A stretch of DNA of 64,000 nt, taken from positions 49,660,182 through 49,724,181 of the forward strand of contig NC_069133.1 of NCBI RefSeq assembly GCF_026914265.1. The letters run 5' to 3'. The translations under genes were made by a program, and so were the position numbers. Under the pieces are notes generated by a model. The model saw only the letters and a list, made by a program, of their open reading frames with translations. It was not told the DNA's origin and made no database searches. The stretch is from Mya arenaria (Eukaryota; Mollusca; Bivalvia; Myida; Myidae). Below, in pieces: positions 35,409-47,900 of this stretch; position 1 is the first letter of the stretch, and the number at the start of each line of letters is the position of its first letter.

Positions 35409-36505
35409 GATCTATTGTATAGAGTATATAGGCATCACGTCTCGAGATAACTGTTATATACTTGAATGCCTTGATCTATAGTATAGAGTATATAGGCATC
35501 ACGTCTCGAGATAACTGTTATATACTTGGATGCCTTGATCTATTGTATAGAGTATATAGGCATCACGTCTCGAGATAACTGTTATATACTTGGATGCCTT
35601 GATCTATAGTATAGAGTATATAGGCATCACGTCTCGAGATAACTGTTATATACTTGGATGCCTTGATCTATTGTATAGAGTATATAGGCATCACGCCTTG
35701 AGATAACTGTTATATACTTGGATGCCTTGATCTATAGTATAGAGTATATAGGCATCACGTCTCGAGATAACTGTTATATACTTGGATACCTTGATCTATA
35801 GTATAGAGTATATAGGCATCACGCCTTGAGATAACTGTTATATACTACGATGTCCTTGATATATCGTATAGGTAACATGCCGTAAGATACTTTTATGTAC
35901 TTGATGTATCTAAAATAGTGCATAGAGTATATAGGCATAACGCATTGAGACACTGTTATATACTAGGATGTCCCTGATATATGGTATAGAGTATATACGC
36001 ATATCGTCTTTAGATACTGTTTTCTCCTAAGTCAGATAAGTAGATCCAAAAATTTTACCATGCTAGAAATTCTTATTTTGCCCACGAAACTCCTTTTAAA
36101 TGTTACCATAAAAAAGTGTTCACGTTCCTTTCAAGAAATTATGCTGCACTCGCCTAAGAACTATTTAAAGACCGTTTAGACTATTAACATAATCTGAATT
36201 ACTGCGCGCATGTCCATGACAACCAAGAATTATTACATATCCATACGCATTTATTTTCATTACGCACAAAAGAGTTCCAGCTAAAAAATACATTTTTACT
36301 TCTTCTAATAAAACCCTCGCGCAGGATGTTTTTTTGGAATTTCGGTAAACCTCGTTTCCGCAAAACACCCTATGCTCGGGTCGGGATCTTACACTCTTGG
36401 CCATGGCGGATACTTATAATATACTGGGATGTTCCTGATATATTGTATTGAGAATAAAGGCACCACGCCGTGGGATATGGTTATATACTAGGATGTCCCT
36501 GTCTA
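35409..36505. repeat. 64-bp tandem repeat array, split by an inserted element
   Basis: About seven regular units of 64 bp (GATCTATAGTATAGAGTATA, GGCATCACGTCTCGAGATAA, CTGTTATATACTTGGATGCC) run from 35,409 to about 35,860. Degenerate units follow to about 36,015 and resume from about 36,420 to 36,505. The gap is filled by an inverted copy of the repeat seen at 22,384. Confidence 0.9.
36020..36415 (-). mobile_element. inverted copy of the unclassified repeat at 22,384
   Basis: In reverse it repeats landmarks of 22,384-23,460: GGATCTACTTATCTGA, the GCGCGCAG segment, AAAGAGTTCCAGC in the plus sense, and CCTCGTTTCCGCAAAACA. It sits inside the 64-bp array, so it inserted after the array formed. 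It reads as interspersed, hence mobile, but no coding capacity was recognised. Confidence 0.6.
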
Positions 36506-36909
36506 CAAACATTTACTATGTCTACATATAAATATTGTCAATCGAGTTATGGAACTGAACAGTTCAAACTTATACTATTTCTAATGTTTCTTCTATTTTC
36601 ATATAAAACGTCTTTTGTTCTTATTTGCGATAGATGTCATATATATTATATTGAAAAAAAATTATTATGTTGCGTGTCTCTCAGTGTTGTGCCATATGAA
36701 CATTCTTTAATTAGTTTGTACTTTTATAATGCTGAATTTATGTTAAGAACATTTATGTTATTTCTAAAGCGTCTTTAGAATTGACGTATCATTTGAAATT
36801 ATTAAATGTTATTCAATATAACTGTACGTTTGTTAATGATTGGCCGGTGTGACTCGCATGTACGAATTCGTTATGTACAGTGAGCTAGTGTGCGCAAACG
36901 AGTGAGTGA

Positions 36910-36945
36910 TTGAACGAACGAACGAACGAACGAACGAACGTACGA

Positions 36946-36976
<31 letters not shown>

Positions 36977-36995
36977 AACGAGCGAGCGAACGAAC
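36910..36995. repeat. (AACG)n tetranucleotide microsatellite
   Basis: A run of GAAC units with a few G-for-A variants. It generates Arg-Thr-Asn-Glu and Phe-Val-Arg-Ser repeat frames that are not genes. Confidence 0.95.
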
Positions 36996-37755
36996 GAATG
37001 AATGGATGCATGCATTAGAAGTGAACAGAAAACGTCCTAACATATGGAAATGTATTATATCCATACACAATGGACATGAAAATTCTCATGGAAGCAATAA
37101 TGTAGAATGCGAACATTTCAATTAAACTTGAACACAAAAAGAAACCCATTATAGATGGATACAAATGATAACATAACAATTGCTAAAAGATTTACAAGTC
37201 CACGAATAATTTTCTTTCTTTTTTAAAGAATATCTATAAATATTAAACGTTGAACTTTAACAAATCGTCATATTATTTGATACCCAAAAGATCAAGAACT
37301 TGAAAGTGACATAGCTCATTAATAGTATTTTAAAGCAAACTCAATACATTTCACGGGGTATGGGAAGTAACTGTAAATAAAAAATACAGATATTACAAAT
37401 TGATATGCCAATTATGTCAGTGAAATTCGCTCACCCTAGTGGCGGGCGGCTAGCTTGGATATTCCTACGAAGGTGTGAAAATAATTCACTCAATACAAGT
37501 ACCGCTATCCTTTCAAAAGCTGACAATCAAACAATCATAATCACTCAACTTCTGACTAAATCATATATATATCGCCTGATTGGGTGTTTATTTTAATTCA
37601 CTTGCATCATCACACCTATGCGAGGACATTCTGATAATAGGAATTTATGAAAGCACTACATATCTTTTCTGGTGAAATAGAGCAATTCGGATATAAGTTT
37701 AAAAACAAAACCTATTAAATTTAAAAGGTGAAATAGTTTTATTTGGTGGGAGAGG

Positions 37756-40523
37756 ATGCAGCGGTTTACGATCGAAAACCTGGCCAAAGGGAAACAGACC
37801 TGTAGCCCTCGCCCCGTTAATATTGCAAAGGTAAATAATGATTTTGTTTTTTCTCAGTATTTTAAGTACTCACAGATGAATATATAATTTACCATTCACC
37901 GCCTATACATTTGATAGTACAAGTGAATATACCGCTATACAGTTAGCGATTGTGACTTCATCCCTACCCTAATCTAGTACTTTTTTGTATAATTATGATA
38001 TTTTGGCCGTTTCAAGAAAACAATCAATGTAGAGATTCTTACCAAAACTCGTTTCTGAACGTGTGACAGTTCGTGTTTGGTTTACTAGACAGACAAACAG
38101 AATTGTTTATGGTCGTAAAGATGTTAATTGCAGTTTCTTTACTTATGTAATTTAATCTACTGTGTATATTATTTGATCAAAATGAAAGGTAAATGTCAAT
38201 TGTATGTAATTTCGAACCCCTTCGGCTCGAACTCGCTTGGCTCGATTTCCTCGTTGGCTCGAATTAGATGTTGGAGGACTGAGGGTCAGCATTCCCGCTT
38301 GACTCGAACTCCACGAGGCTCGAGGTTTTTTCGCCGGTCTCTGGGAGTTCGAGCCAACGGGGTTCGACTGTAAAACATATTAGGAAAATAAATTTAGATT
38401 TTGATTACTGATTTTTCAGATTATGTTTGCCAACCATGACGGTGTGGTCGCACGTGATGGCGCTAACTATTTGAACAGTAGCCTGCATCTAGATGATGTA
38501 TACAGTATTATAAGCAAAGACGTCCCCCTCTCTGCACTCGCCAAGGACGTCACGACACCGGAAGTGACGCAACAATATTGTCATGATACCACATCGACAT
38601 ATCACGCAATGGACGTCCGAAAATTAGACCAACCAAATCAGGCGTTCAGCACCGTGCCAATCGAGAATAATTTTCAACCAGAAGAGAACGTCACCACGGT
38701 CGACCACGATCTCTCTCCACTGTGTTCTCCCATTGACGAATCACGCGGTCGAGGGACCCCCTCACCACCCCTACACGACAGTGGTATCGAATCAGATAAC
38801 TCTCCGACTGCTAGCCAGCTGTCAAAGGTAAGGCCACCTTCCACTTCTGTGAGAGGTTTTTAATGAATTGGAATAAATGTACATTTGTTTATATCGAGTA
38901 TCGCTACTGTTCAGTTGGTTTCAACAAAATAATAAAAAGCAGCTTTGCTTCAGACATCTTATCAGACAACTATTATTGAAAGAAACGTTTACGACAGTGT
39001 AATATGCAAGTAAACTTGTATGAGAACAGGGGATATGCATTCTTTGATTACAATCTGAAGGAATGAACATAAAGCTAAATGTAAAGAAAAGAAAAACTTG
39101 TTAGATGCCATTTTCGGACGGTATCAAAATGGACAGATTTTACTCTACGGTCGTTTTTTTTTTATTTATTTACCGTTTACAAATAGATGGTATAGAATCG
39201 AATTATTTTTGTGAATGTTATTCACTTGTTCATATTTTTTGTACACTTTTTTTTTGTTTTCTGTCAACAACCAACTTGCTCTTTCAGACGTTAAAGACGC
39301 TAAACAAGAAAGCAGCCGCGGTACAGTCGAGAAAAGTCACACATTCAAAATCGTCCTCATCAGATTTCTCACCTGACGCTGAGGAAAAGGAGAAACCCCG
39401 ACAGTCCTACATTTCCCTGATTGTTCAGGCAATCCTGAGCAGCCCCGACAGTAGGATGACCTTGGGCGACATTTACCGGCATATTTCAGACAACCATAGT
39501 TACTATGACAACGAGGAACGCTCATGGAGAAACAGCATCCGGTATAACCTTAGCATCAACGAGTGCTTCATGAAAAACGGGAAGGAAGAGAGTGGTAAGA
39601 TTTCTTCTGGCTCTAGGCATTTGTACAAATCGAAATTGTTTGAATGTAATCGCATGTGTTAAGTTATTTGTTTATTTGTCATCATCATCACCACCACCAC
39701 TTGGCACAACTGGAACCTAACAATGTTATAAAGACTGTCCAGTGTTAATTCGGTTTGATATCCGGTGTATAATCTGTTTGATCCATCCTTATCACGATAT
39801 AAAGATTAAATGACACTCACATTAAAAGTCAATAGTTTTATAATCTCTGAGATTAAATGTACAGTACATGTCATTTCGCGATGGTTTAGCAATAAAATAT
39901 CCCTATCGATAAGAGACAATATTTTGCCTTTATTAGCACACCTTTATAGATGAAATGAAAACTACTGTTGTGATATTTATCTTAAGCTACTTAACATTAA
40001 TATTTCAGGCAAGGGTAACTACTGGACCATTCATCCTGCCTGCTTGGATGACTTCCGAAAAGGAGATTATCGCCGACGGCAGGCGCGGCGCCGTGCCAAA
40101 CGGAATGTAAAGACTGTTAATTCAGCGTCTGCGACGTCATCAGTCCACATGGGCAGCTATGTACCCATGACGTCATGCGTCACCGGCTACCAAGGTCAGC
40201 AAGGACTCTCTGACTTGCCGGGTCATCGATATGGCGCACATCAATTCGCGTCTGCGCAGACGACACTTCCGCATACGGTGCCACAGAACAATATTCCATA
40301 TTACAGCATGATGCCGCCTTACGGTTCTGTTCCGGTTTACGCTTCACCGTATCACGCTTTTCCACCCATGCCGTACGCCTTTACCGGAAGTTCCGCTCAA
40401 CCGGAAATGGACAGTAGAGGAATTGTGCCAGCTCGCACCTGGTACACACCTACCACGAACACCGGAAGTGCCTACGAACCGGAAGGGGTCTCGGATAGCA
40501 ACACTGTTGTGATAGAAACGTGA
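37756..40523 (+). CDS. foxQ2-like: FoxQ2-like forkhead transcription factor, four coding exons
   Basis: Exons 37,756-37,830, 38,420-38,827, 39,288-39,594 and 40,009-40,523, all with GT/AG ends and consistent phases (0, 0, 1), give 434 residues. Exon 1 encodes MQRFTIENLAKGK, an eh1-like F-x-I-x-x-L motif of the type that recruits Groucho co-repressors and is reported near FoxQ2 N-termini. The forkhead domain spans about 197-292: PRQSYISLIVQAILSS, TLGDIYRHISDN, SWRNSIRYNLSINECF, GKGNYWTIHPACLDDFRKGD, then basic YRRRQARRRAKR. The HPA-DF-GD-RRR ending favours FoxQ2. Recognition-helix position 247 is Tyr where almost all forkhead proteins have His. The C-terminal region is Pro/Tyr/Ser-rich. FoxQ2 genes act in anterior and ectodermal patterning and are expanded in spiralians. 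The paralog group cannot be set here. Confidence 0.85.
38208..38370. mobile_element. TA-type MITE in FoxQ2 intron 1
   Basis: Shares CTCGAACTCGCTTGGCTCGA and GCATTCCCGCTTG with the element at 5,693, and ends GAGCCAACGGGGTTCGACTG followed by TA. The first few bases of the left terminus are degenerate. It lies in the first intron of the forkhead gene, about 50 bp before the exon 2 acceptor. Confidence 0.7.
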
Positions 40524-42634
40524 AGTTTTAAATCACCGAAGTCAATGTGCTCACACATGGATGATTTATGTGCTTATTTTATGTCTGTACAGAACATTTG
40601 TATAGTATATATATGTATATTGTAAAGTGCGCAGTTGTTTATATGTTAGATGCTTTGTTTTATGCAGTTTTAGACATGCAAAAGTTCTGTTTTTTATTTT
40701 AAGTTTGTATTGAATTGTTATTCTCAATGTAACACAATTACTTATTTTTATTTTACTCATTTTAAACGGATAACACACCAGCTACATTAGTCAAAGTGTG
40801 AATTTTGGTTTTAACGTTCAATTTAATTGTTTTATTAATAAATAATGGTATTATTATCCCTGAACCAATATATAAAGTGTCAATTGTGAAATAAATAGAG
40901 CAATTCAGATAAGTTTTATTACTATTCCAATGCATACATTAAGTCAATTGAATGCTACAGAAATCTCAGTTTACATTTAAACAATCCGCCCTTGATGGAA
41001 AGACAAGCTTTGAATGTTAATAATAAGAATTAAGCCTTTTAATAACAGGATCTCTTGAGTAATCCTATAATCAGTTCTTCAGATCAGTTGACTTCGATCA
41101 ATTGATTTGTTATTCTATTCAAAGGGAACTTCATTTTGATTCTTACTGTAAAGTATCGCTAGTTCGTAAGTTGTCGGTAGACGCTTTAAAAAGTCAAGTG
41201 GTTTGCGGTTAAGAGAAAGAAGATCACAGGTTATCTTTTAAACCATGGTTATGACAGTAAATTAAGATAAAAAGAGAAATCTGTAGTTCTGTTATAAAAT
41301 TAATGATCTCAGGGAAATGGACAAAAAAGTTCTGTCAGAGGAATAGGCAAATGCACCGACAGAAAAAGTTAATGTACGGAAATACATAAAAAATGTCCAC
41401 GCCCTTTAAACTTGTTATAAATACTAATTGTTTGAATTACTTAAAGGAGAATACACACTTTATCTCGTTTTCTTTCTTAATAGGCGTGCACTTGAGATAC
41501 ATAATAAAGTTAAATAACAAGACCATACAAAATTGTTTTATGCTAAGCGTCAAAGTCTATCTAGCTATCCTGAAAAAATAACTTAGCCCGAAATCAAAAA
41601 GAATACTAAATGGGTGATATCTTATGTAGAATATAGTCATCAGAGCCTCCTTAATCCATTCTCAATTATCAGATAGATCACGGGAATCACACATAACTCA
41701 TTATTTTCTGATATCAATTGCAAAAAAAACACCATTACCAAGGGTAAGGAACTGCTGTTTATACTTGCTGTGATTCACTTTACCAATAGTTTCATTTTAT
41801 ATATATTTTAATGAGTCATTAATTTTTTTCAGAATTAATAATTATTATCAATATGATCAGTTCGAAAAAGTGATCGTACGGAATTCCACATAAATTCTTT
41901 CTAAACGTTCGGTTTTTTTTTCACAAATGACCAGAGTAACACAAGCAAAGGGGCATAACTCAAACACCATTTAAGCAGTATTTATGGGCCTTGCGTGTGC
42001 GTTTTATATTTGGCAACACTTGATATGTTGTATTCGTTAACGATTTAATAGTTATTACCTATGTAAAGGTTTCTACACGTACCCCCCGACGACGACGACC
42101 ACCACGCCATTTATATTATCACAACACATCAACATCGTTTTCTCTACGAAAAGAACAACATCAAGAAACGACCATCTTAGTGTACACAAGAGCTACAAGG
42201 TTAGATTTAAGCAGTGTATATGTCGTGAAATTTATTTGCTTACAACATCTGTTACTTTACGGTAAAATCCCACAGATGGCTCTGTCGACTGACAACTGAA
42301 GATAACAACCCTCAATCAAGTTCATAATTAAATTCAATAATACCATACAATTTGATACACTGAAATACATTATGTTAAAATAAGTGTACCTATGTTTCGG
42401 CTTTAAATGGCTGCAAAGCATTCTTTAAATATTATTGTTTAGACCCGAAAAGCAGAAATTTGATGTTTTATCTTGGATTTAATTAACTATACAGCCAAAC
42501 AACATAACATCACTGGATATGCCCGTATATCTCTGGAAGAAAATATGACTGAAGAATGATTTAATTAGTGTTTTTGAGGATAACAAATAACACACATAGA
42601 AAAGAAGTAACCTCTTTTCTATGACTCAAATGCA
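40524..42634. other. 3' flank of foxQ2-like and intergenic, no gene seen
   Basis: AT-rich. The first few hundred bases are likely 3' UTR of the forkhead gene; AATAAA occurs at about 40,891. No other gene, repeat array or RNA was recognised. Confidence 0.4.
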
Positions 42635-43447
42635 ATGAAAACTGAACGGACGTCAACGATGGCCAAACATCAGTACTATCAGACGTCTGGAACGTCACAT
42701 CCGTATGCGCATCGGTTATGTCTTAAACCAACGATGTCATACATCCAACGCATGTCGCCGGAACGTTCCCTTACGGTGACGAACCTTCAAATAACACCGC
42801 AGACGGCATTTGAAATGGAACGCCCTCAAACTAAAGGATCACCGCGTCTCGTAGTTATCAATACGTCAATTAGAAGAGCCTTTCCAGAACGCGTGGCTCA
42901 ACGTAAACATGTGCCGACGTTTCCGAAATTGGCGACAGATCCGCCCAATAGACACACAAACGTTTCGCGTCTTACTACCTCATCTGTCAATACCGTAAAT
43001 CTCAGACGAAGCAGTGCACAATCGTTTAGACGCGAGGCTTCATCAGCTAATCGATTAAGTGCGCGCATGAATCAAGCCGAGCGTGAACATTCATCACGAT
43101 TGGATCAAAATAACGATCAAGGTCAAAGTCAAGGTCACCAGAGAACTTTTCTAACTCAGAGACAAAGCAACACGTTCGCCGCATATGCAAAATACAATGA
43201 GATAGTTAATTCGACTAAATTGAAAGAAAAGACAACTGAGAGTCCCATCACTTCAAACAATAATGACCTGAGTGCCTTGACCCCTCAGCGGTTGTTAAGG
43301 GCAACCACGGATATGGTCTTGTCAAATGAAAAACACGTATGGATATCTGATTGGATAGCTAGTACGTCAGCGGCTATGAACACGGATGACTCGAAAAACG
43401 GAGAGTCGAAAGTGAATAAAGCTCTTTCTGTGATACATGAACACTAA
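42635..43447 (+). CDS. unknown 270-residue Ser/Arg/Gln-rich protein, copy A
   Basis: An open frame from ATG to TAA without introns begins MKTERTSTMAKHQYYQTSG. It has no signal peptide or membrane segment. It is basic and low-complexity through the middle (NDQGQSQGHQRTFLTQRQ), with a more ordered C-terminal part (LTPQRLLRATTDMVLSNEKH, then WISDWIAS). Its length and GC content above the surround favour real coding, and it is the only full copy. Only the part from about residue 129 onward is present in the tandem copies B and C, where it is fused to new upstream sequence and differently deleted. No family was recognised. It lies tail-to-tail with the transporter, about 1.5 kb away. Confidence 0.55.
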   Translation: MKTERTSTMAKHQYYQTSGTSHPYAHRLCLKPTMSYIQRMSPERSLTVTNLQITPQTAFEMERPQTKGSPRLVVINTSIRRAFPERVAQRKHVPTFPKLATDPPNRHTNVSRLTTSSVNTVNLRRSSAQSFRREASSANRLSARMNQAEREHSSRLDQNNDQGQSQGHQRTFLTQRQSNTFAAYAKYNEIVNSTKLKEKTTESPITSNNNDLSALTPQRLLRATTDMVLSNEKHVWISDWIASTSAAMNTDDSKNGESKVNKALSVIHEH

Positions 43448-44958
43448 TGAAAAACTCTGTACATAAATTGATTAACATATCGATGTGATAAGGGACAGTT
43501 CCTGCTGGTTATTTCACCGACTGCTAGGCGCTCTTTTGTGTAAACAAAATCAACCATTGATCATGCGTAATCTATGACATTGGATACTTGCTCAAGTAAT
43601 TTGTAATATTAATTTATGTTATTCAAACAGTCTATACAACTTTTGCAGAAAAATACCGCACATCTGTCATATGTCTATGTTTGTAAAGATCAACACATTC
43701 ACCTCTTTAGTTTCTATGTTTTAATTGTTTATCAAACTGATCTTACATTCCTTCGGAAATCCTCGGCCATTTCCCATTGAAAACAAAATCGGATGTATGC
43801 CGGTATGTCAGTAAAAGAAGTTCGTAAAAAATACATAATGATATAAGTTAATAGTAGTGTTTTAATGTGTTTCTTAAGTCATCAAGTTTAACTGCTTCAT
43901 TGAAATTACTACGCGATCTACTTACAGCGTAGTTAATTGTAAAGATTTCTGACATTGTAAACCGTCAATATAATTCCGAGGTTGTTTTCGATAGAAAATG
44001 GCGTAGGCGTTCCGAATAAGGTAAATAGATAATGAAGTATGACGTCACGGCCAATGAAGGGAATCGACGTGTTAACGTAAGCTAACACACGAAACACTGT
44101 GGACGAAATGTTTTACAATTTGTGACTTAGTATACGTCTTATTTAAAAAGACACCGATGCCTTCGTAAAACTGTTGTTATATCAACAAGAATTATTAAAC
44201 ATAAAGTCTACAACACTAATTGATTCCGAATACTTATTTTATTGGCACTACCTTTAACTGATATCTATAGGTAATCGATCGTAACAGTATAATTTAAATA
44301 TTAGGAATTTTAATTATGCAGGTTAACGTTATGACTCAACAGTTGGGAATCTTAATCATGTATCCAATTATACACCACACTGGCGATCAAATTAAACTTA
44401 GATATACAAAATACACATGAAAACACAACATTTAGTTTCAAATATTATTCAAAATTTTACGAGCTACTTCTTCTGATGTCCCGGCATACATCCGTGGTTG
44501 TTTTCGACGGAAAATTACCGAGGAGTTCCGAATGCTACTTACCTGAGTTTCATTGAAAAACCATTTTTTGGTTAATAGCTTAAGTATTAAAAATCACACT
44601 TATTCCAGCGATCGCTGTTGGTCCCTTGGACTAAATTCGTAATACATGGACAATAACTAAAACTGTCGGCTGTACAGTGCAGAACTGTACATCGGGTGTT
44701 TTATCCATCCATCATAATGCCCATTTAAACTTCCATAGCGTCTGTGTTTTTAGCATTATGAGGACAACCATCATTTTATGAACAGAATGTATTCAACACC
44801 TGAAATGAATGGCATACTTTTTCAACTGCGTCCACTTATCATTGATATTTAAAATCATAAATAAATAGAAAACCATATTTTAATAGTCAATATCATATGC
44901 GGTATTGGGAATACTTCTGGTACACAAGGGTAATATTCCGCATGGTTAGTCATGCTCT
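43448..44958. other. spacer between unknown ORF and transporter
   Basis: Non-coding. About 44,590-44,830 resembles 50,035-50,290 downstream of the decayed transporter, marking the 3' flank of an older transporter duplication. No other feature was seen. Confidence 0.45.
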
Positions 44959-47900
44959 TCAAAGATACGGGGTTTCATTTTCTGTATTCTCATCCATCAA
45001 ACCGCTTTGGTGAGTCGGATTCGGAACATGTGGAAATTTCTTGATCGGAAGACACACCAGAATAATTCCAAATACTGAACTGATAAGTAAACTGGCTCCT
45101 TTGTATGAAAAACAAAACAAAACATTTCTTTAAGTAAACATCTGCATATTATTTAAACAAAAATATAGGCAGATCTGATATTTTTTAACTTAAAAATACT
45201 TCTTATTGAAAGACAATAGCTCCATTATCAGGAAAAATATAGTAAAAAGGATTAGAAATGAAGAAGAAGAAGAAGAAGAAGAAGAAGAAGAAGAAGAAGA
45301 AGAAGAAGAAGAAGAAGAAGAAGAAGAAGGAGAATATAATGATGATGATGATTAGAAGGACGAGGACGAGGAAGAAGAAGAAGAAGAAGAAGAAGAAGAA
45401 GAAGAAGAAGAAGAAGAAGAAGAAGAAGAAGAAAAAGAAGAAGTGCGTGAGATAAGTCGACTTGACCAATGATCAAACATGTTAGTGCAATACAATGCAC
45501 ATTTTCATTTTGGATGGACATATACGAAACGATTTCACATGCTACATATTATACATAATTGTCATAACTTATTTATGAAACAAAATGTTTTGAAGTATCT
45601 ATGTAATCTGATGAACATGAACATACCTGCAATAAACATACTGTGGGTATAAGTCAACCCGCTGTCGAGAACAATTCCTGAAACATTTGTCAATGTGTTA
45701 TATGAAAATTATTAAACTTTCTTCTTTAACTGAAAGAAAATCAGAAATTGCAAGTAGATGTGTTTTCATTAAAAGCTTTCTGGTGATTTTTAGAGTTTAA
45801 TCAGAAAATGAATATTAAATCTTCCTGTTTAAAACTGTACAGTGAATTAACAATTTGACATTTTTCACTGTTTTTCCCGCACTCCCTTCCAAATGGTCAA
45901 TAGTAAAACTGTTTTGGTGATCACTCGTTAGACTTTCTTACACTGGTACAAACCATTATTCTTTGTTTAATAATGTTAATAAAGTGTTTGAGGTTTAACC
46001 GTAGCATTTCATCCCAAACAAATTAACCTCTTTACGTGAAATAATAAAAGAACAATATTATGAAATCAAAATATACAATGAGCTAGTCCATTCCGCCATA
46101 TCTTTAAATGACTTAGAAATTCGGATAAAGAAATGCTCAATGAGGTTTAATTACTATAATATAAGCTAGTTATTATTTTTCAATGCTTACCTCCTACAAT
46201 TGGACCTAAAACAGAGCCTAATCCATTGCCGAAGTGTACAACGCCCAAAGCTGCCGAGATAAAGTGGGTACTGACAAATCTTCTATTGATAGCAACCACA
46301 ACCACGTGACAGCACCCGTATAACATTCCAACCAGAGTTCCATACACCACATGCCCGCTGTAGACGTTGGCCATAAGCGGATAAAGACATGTGGCAATAC
46401 CCAGAAGGCATATTGTCACACTGTATATGTATACTTCATTGACGGCCGAAAAATTTGCTAACACCCCTGTCAGTAATCTACTCGGTATACTGACTATTCC
46501 TGTCAAAGACACTATAAATGTAGACTGCATTGCTGTAAAGCCGCTATGTTGAATGTATGCTGGCATATACATGTAAATTGTAGCAATTCCCAATCCATAC
46601 ATAAAGTAAGAAACGAAGCACAGCATTGTTCCATTATTAAAAAGAGATTCCCAGTAGTTTTTAAGCAGACCTCTCATATTCGAACCATTTTCGTTATCAT
46701 TAACTCCTTTCACACCAAGTTTTCGTCCTATCTTAGCATGTTCTTCAGCCTTATTCGGCTTGCAAACCATACCACATGTAACAATGTTCGCAGAAATCCC
46801 CGCCATAATAATGAACATTCCCGCGATGCCGTAGTGATCACGTGACACTTGTAATAGAAAGGAGCAGGCAAGAGTTCCGAATCCGACACCGACAAGAATT
46901 ACTCCTTGAGCAAGATTAGTGCTCTTCTCTTTGAAGTGGAAAGCAATGGTCACATATGACGCTGACATAGCAAGTGTTAGTCCAAGGCCTGAAATTATAA
47001 AGGGCATAGAAAAACCTCATTTAATTATGAATGGTTATAATTCATAGGTTTGTTTTAGATTTTGATAAAAAAATAACCGATTTGTAATTATGATGTGTAT
47101 AATATCCAAGAAGCTAAGCTATATACAAAATAATACTGATTTGTTTTATGTTCAATAGCATTTGATTCAGCTTTCTCTTTCTACCTCTGTACAAGCGGCA
47201 TGTTCTTGTCTCATTATTAGCAAAAATGTCATGTCGTTTAGTCTGAAACATGAACAATACAACTGATTGCAAAAACGTTAATGGAACCCATATAAACATG
47301 TCTTACCACAAATAATGCCATAGGTAACTATGGCGACGTAGATGTTGTCTGCGAATGCCGTGGCCAAGTTCCCAGCAGTAAGCAGAAAACCGGAAGTCAC
47401 CATTGCTGTTCGGCAGTCAAAGCGGTCAATAACGACACTCGACAATGGTGCTGTCGAAATTTGAAATCATTTTTTATTAAATACTTTAGTAAAGAATGTG
47501 TAAATGTGTTCATGGCAATTCATGGTTTATGCAAAATGTATTATGCTTGATGAGCCAATATGCTTATAAGCTAACAAGTGTAATTGTGTACCAAATGGTG
47601 GTACGTATTATTCGCTCAATCGTTAATGATATTATCTGCATATACTAAGATGTTCTAAGATAAAACCTTTGATCGAACTTTAATGTCCAATGAGACAAAT
47701 TCCAGTTTATGTATACCACGTGACAAATTGCGGCATAAATGCTACGATGGAAGGCAATATTTTGCTTCGAATAAAGGATTTGAACAAAGATAACTTCGTT
47801 ATTTATTTACCATTTTGAATGAAATATAGCGCAGTCTACGCCGCTTACAGTGCCCGCATTCTATTTTTTACCAAAGTTCGATTGAGAATTTAGTTTCTTA

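Noticed and set aside
36833-37070. SFVRSFVRS repeat proteins
   Set aside because: Translations of an (AACG)n microsatellite.
37390-37596. Possible extra upstream exon of the forkhead gene (37,405 ORF)
   Set aside because: The ORF has weak splice context (GTGTGA) and no resemblance to FoxQ2 N-termini. The exon at 37,756 fits much better.
45203-45521. Poly-Phe, poly-Leu and poly-Lys ORFs in unit A (and the same in unit B at 54,608-54,926)
   Set aside because: Frames over a GAA microsatellite inside a transporter intron.
47114-47299. Separate 61-codon ORF on the minus strand (also at 56,464 in unit B)
   Set aside because: Lies wholly inside transporter intron 2 between well-supported splice sites.
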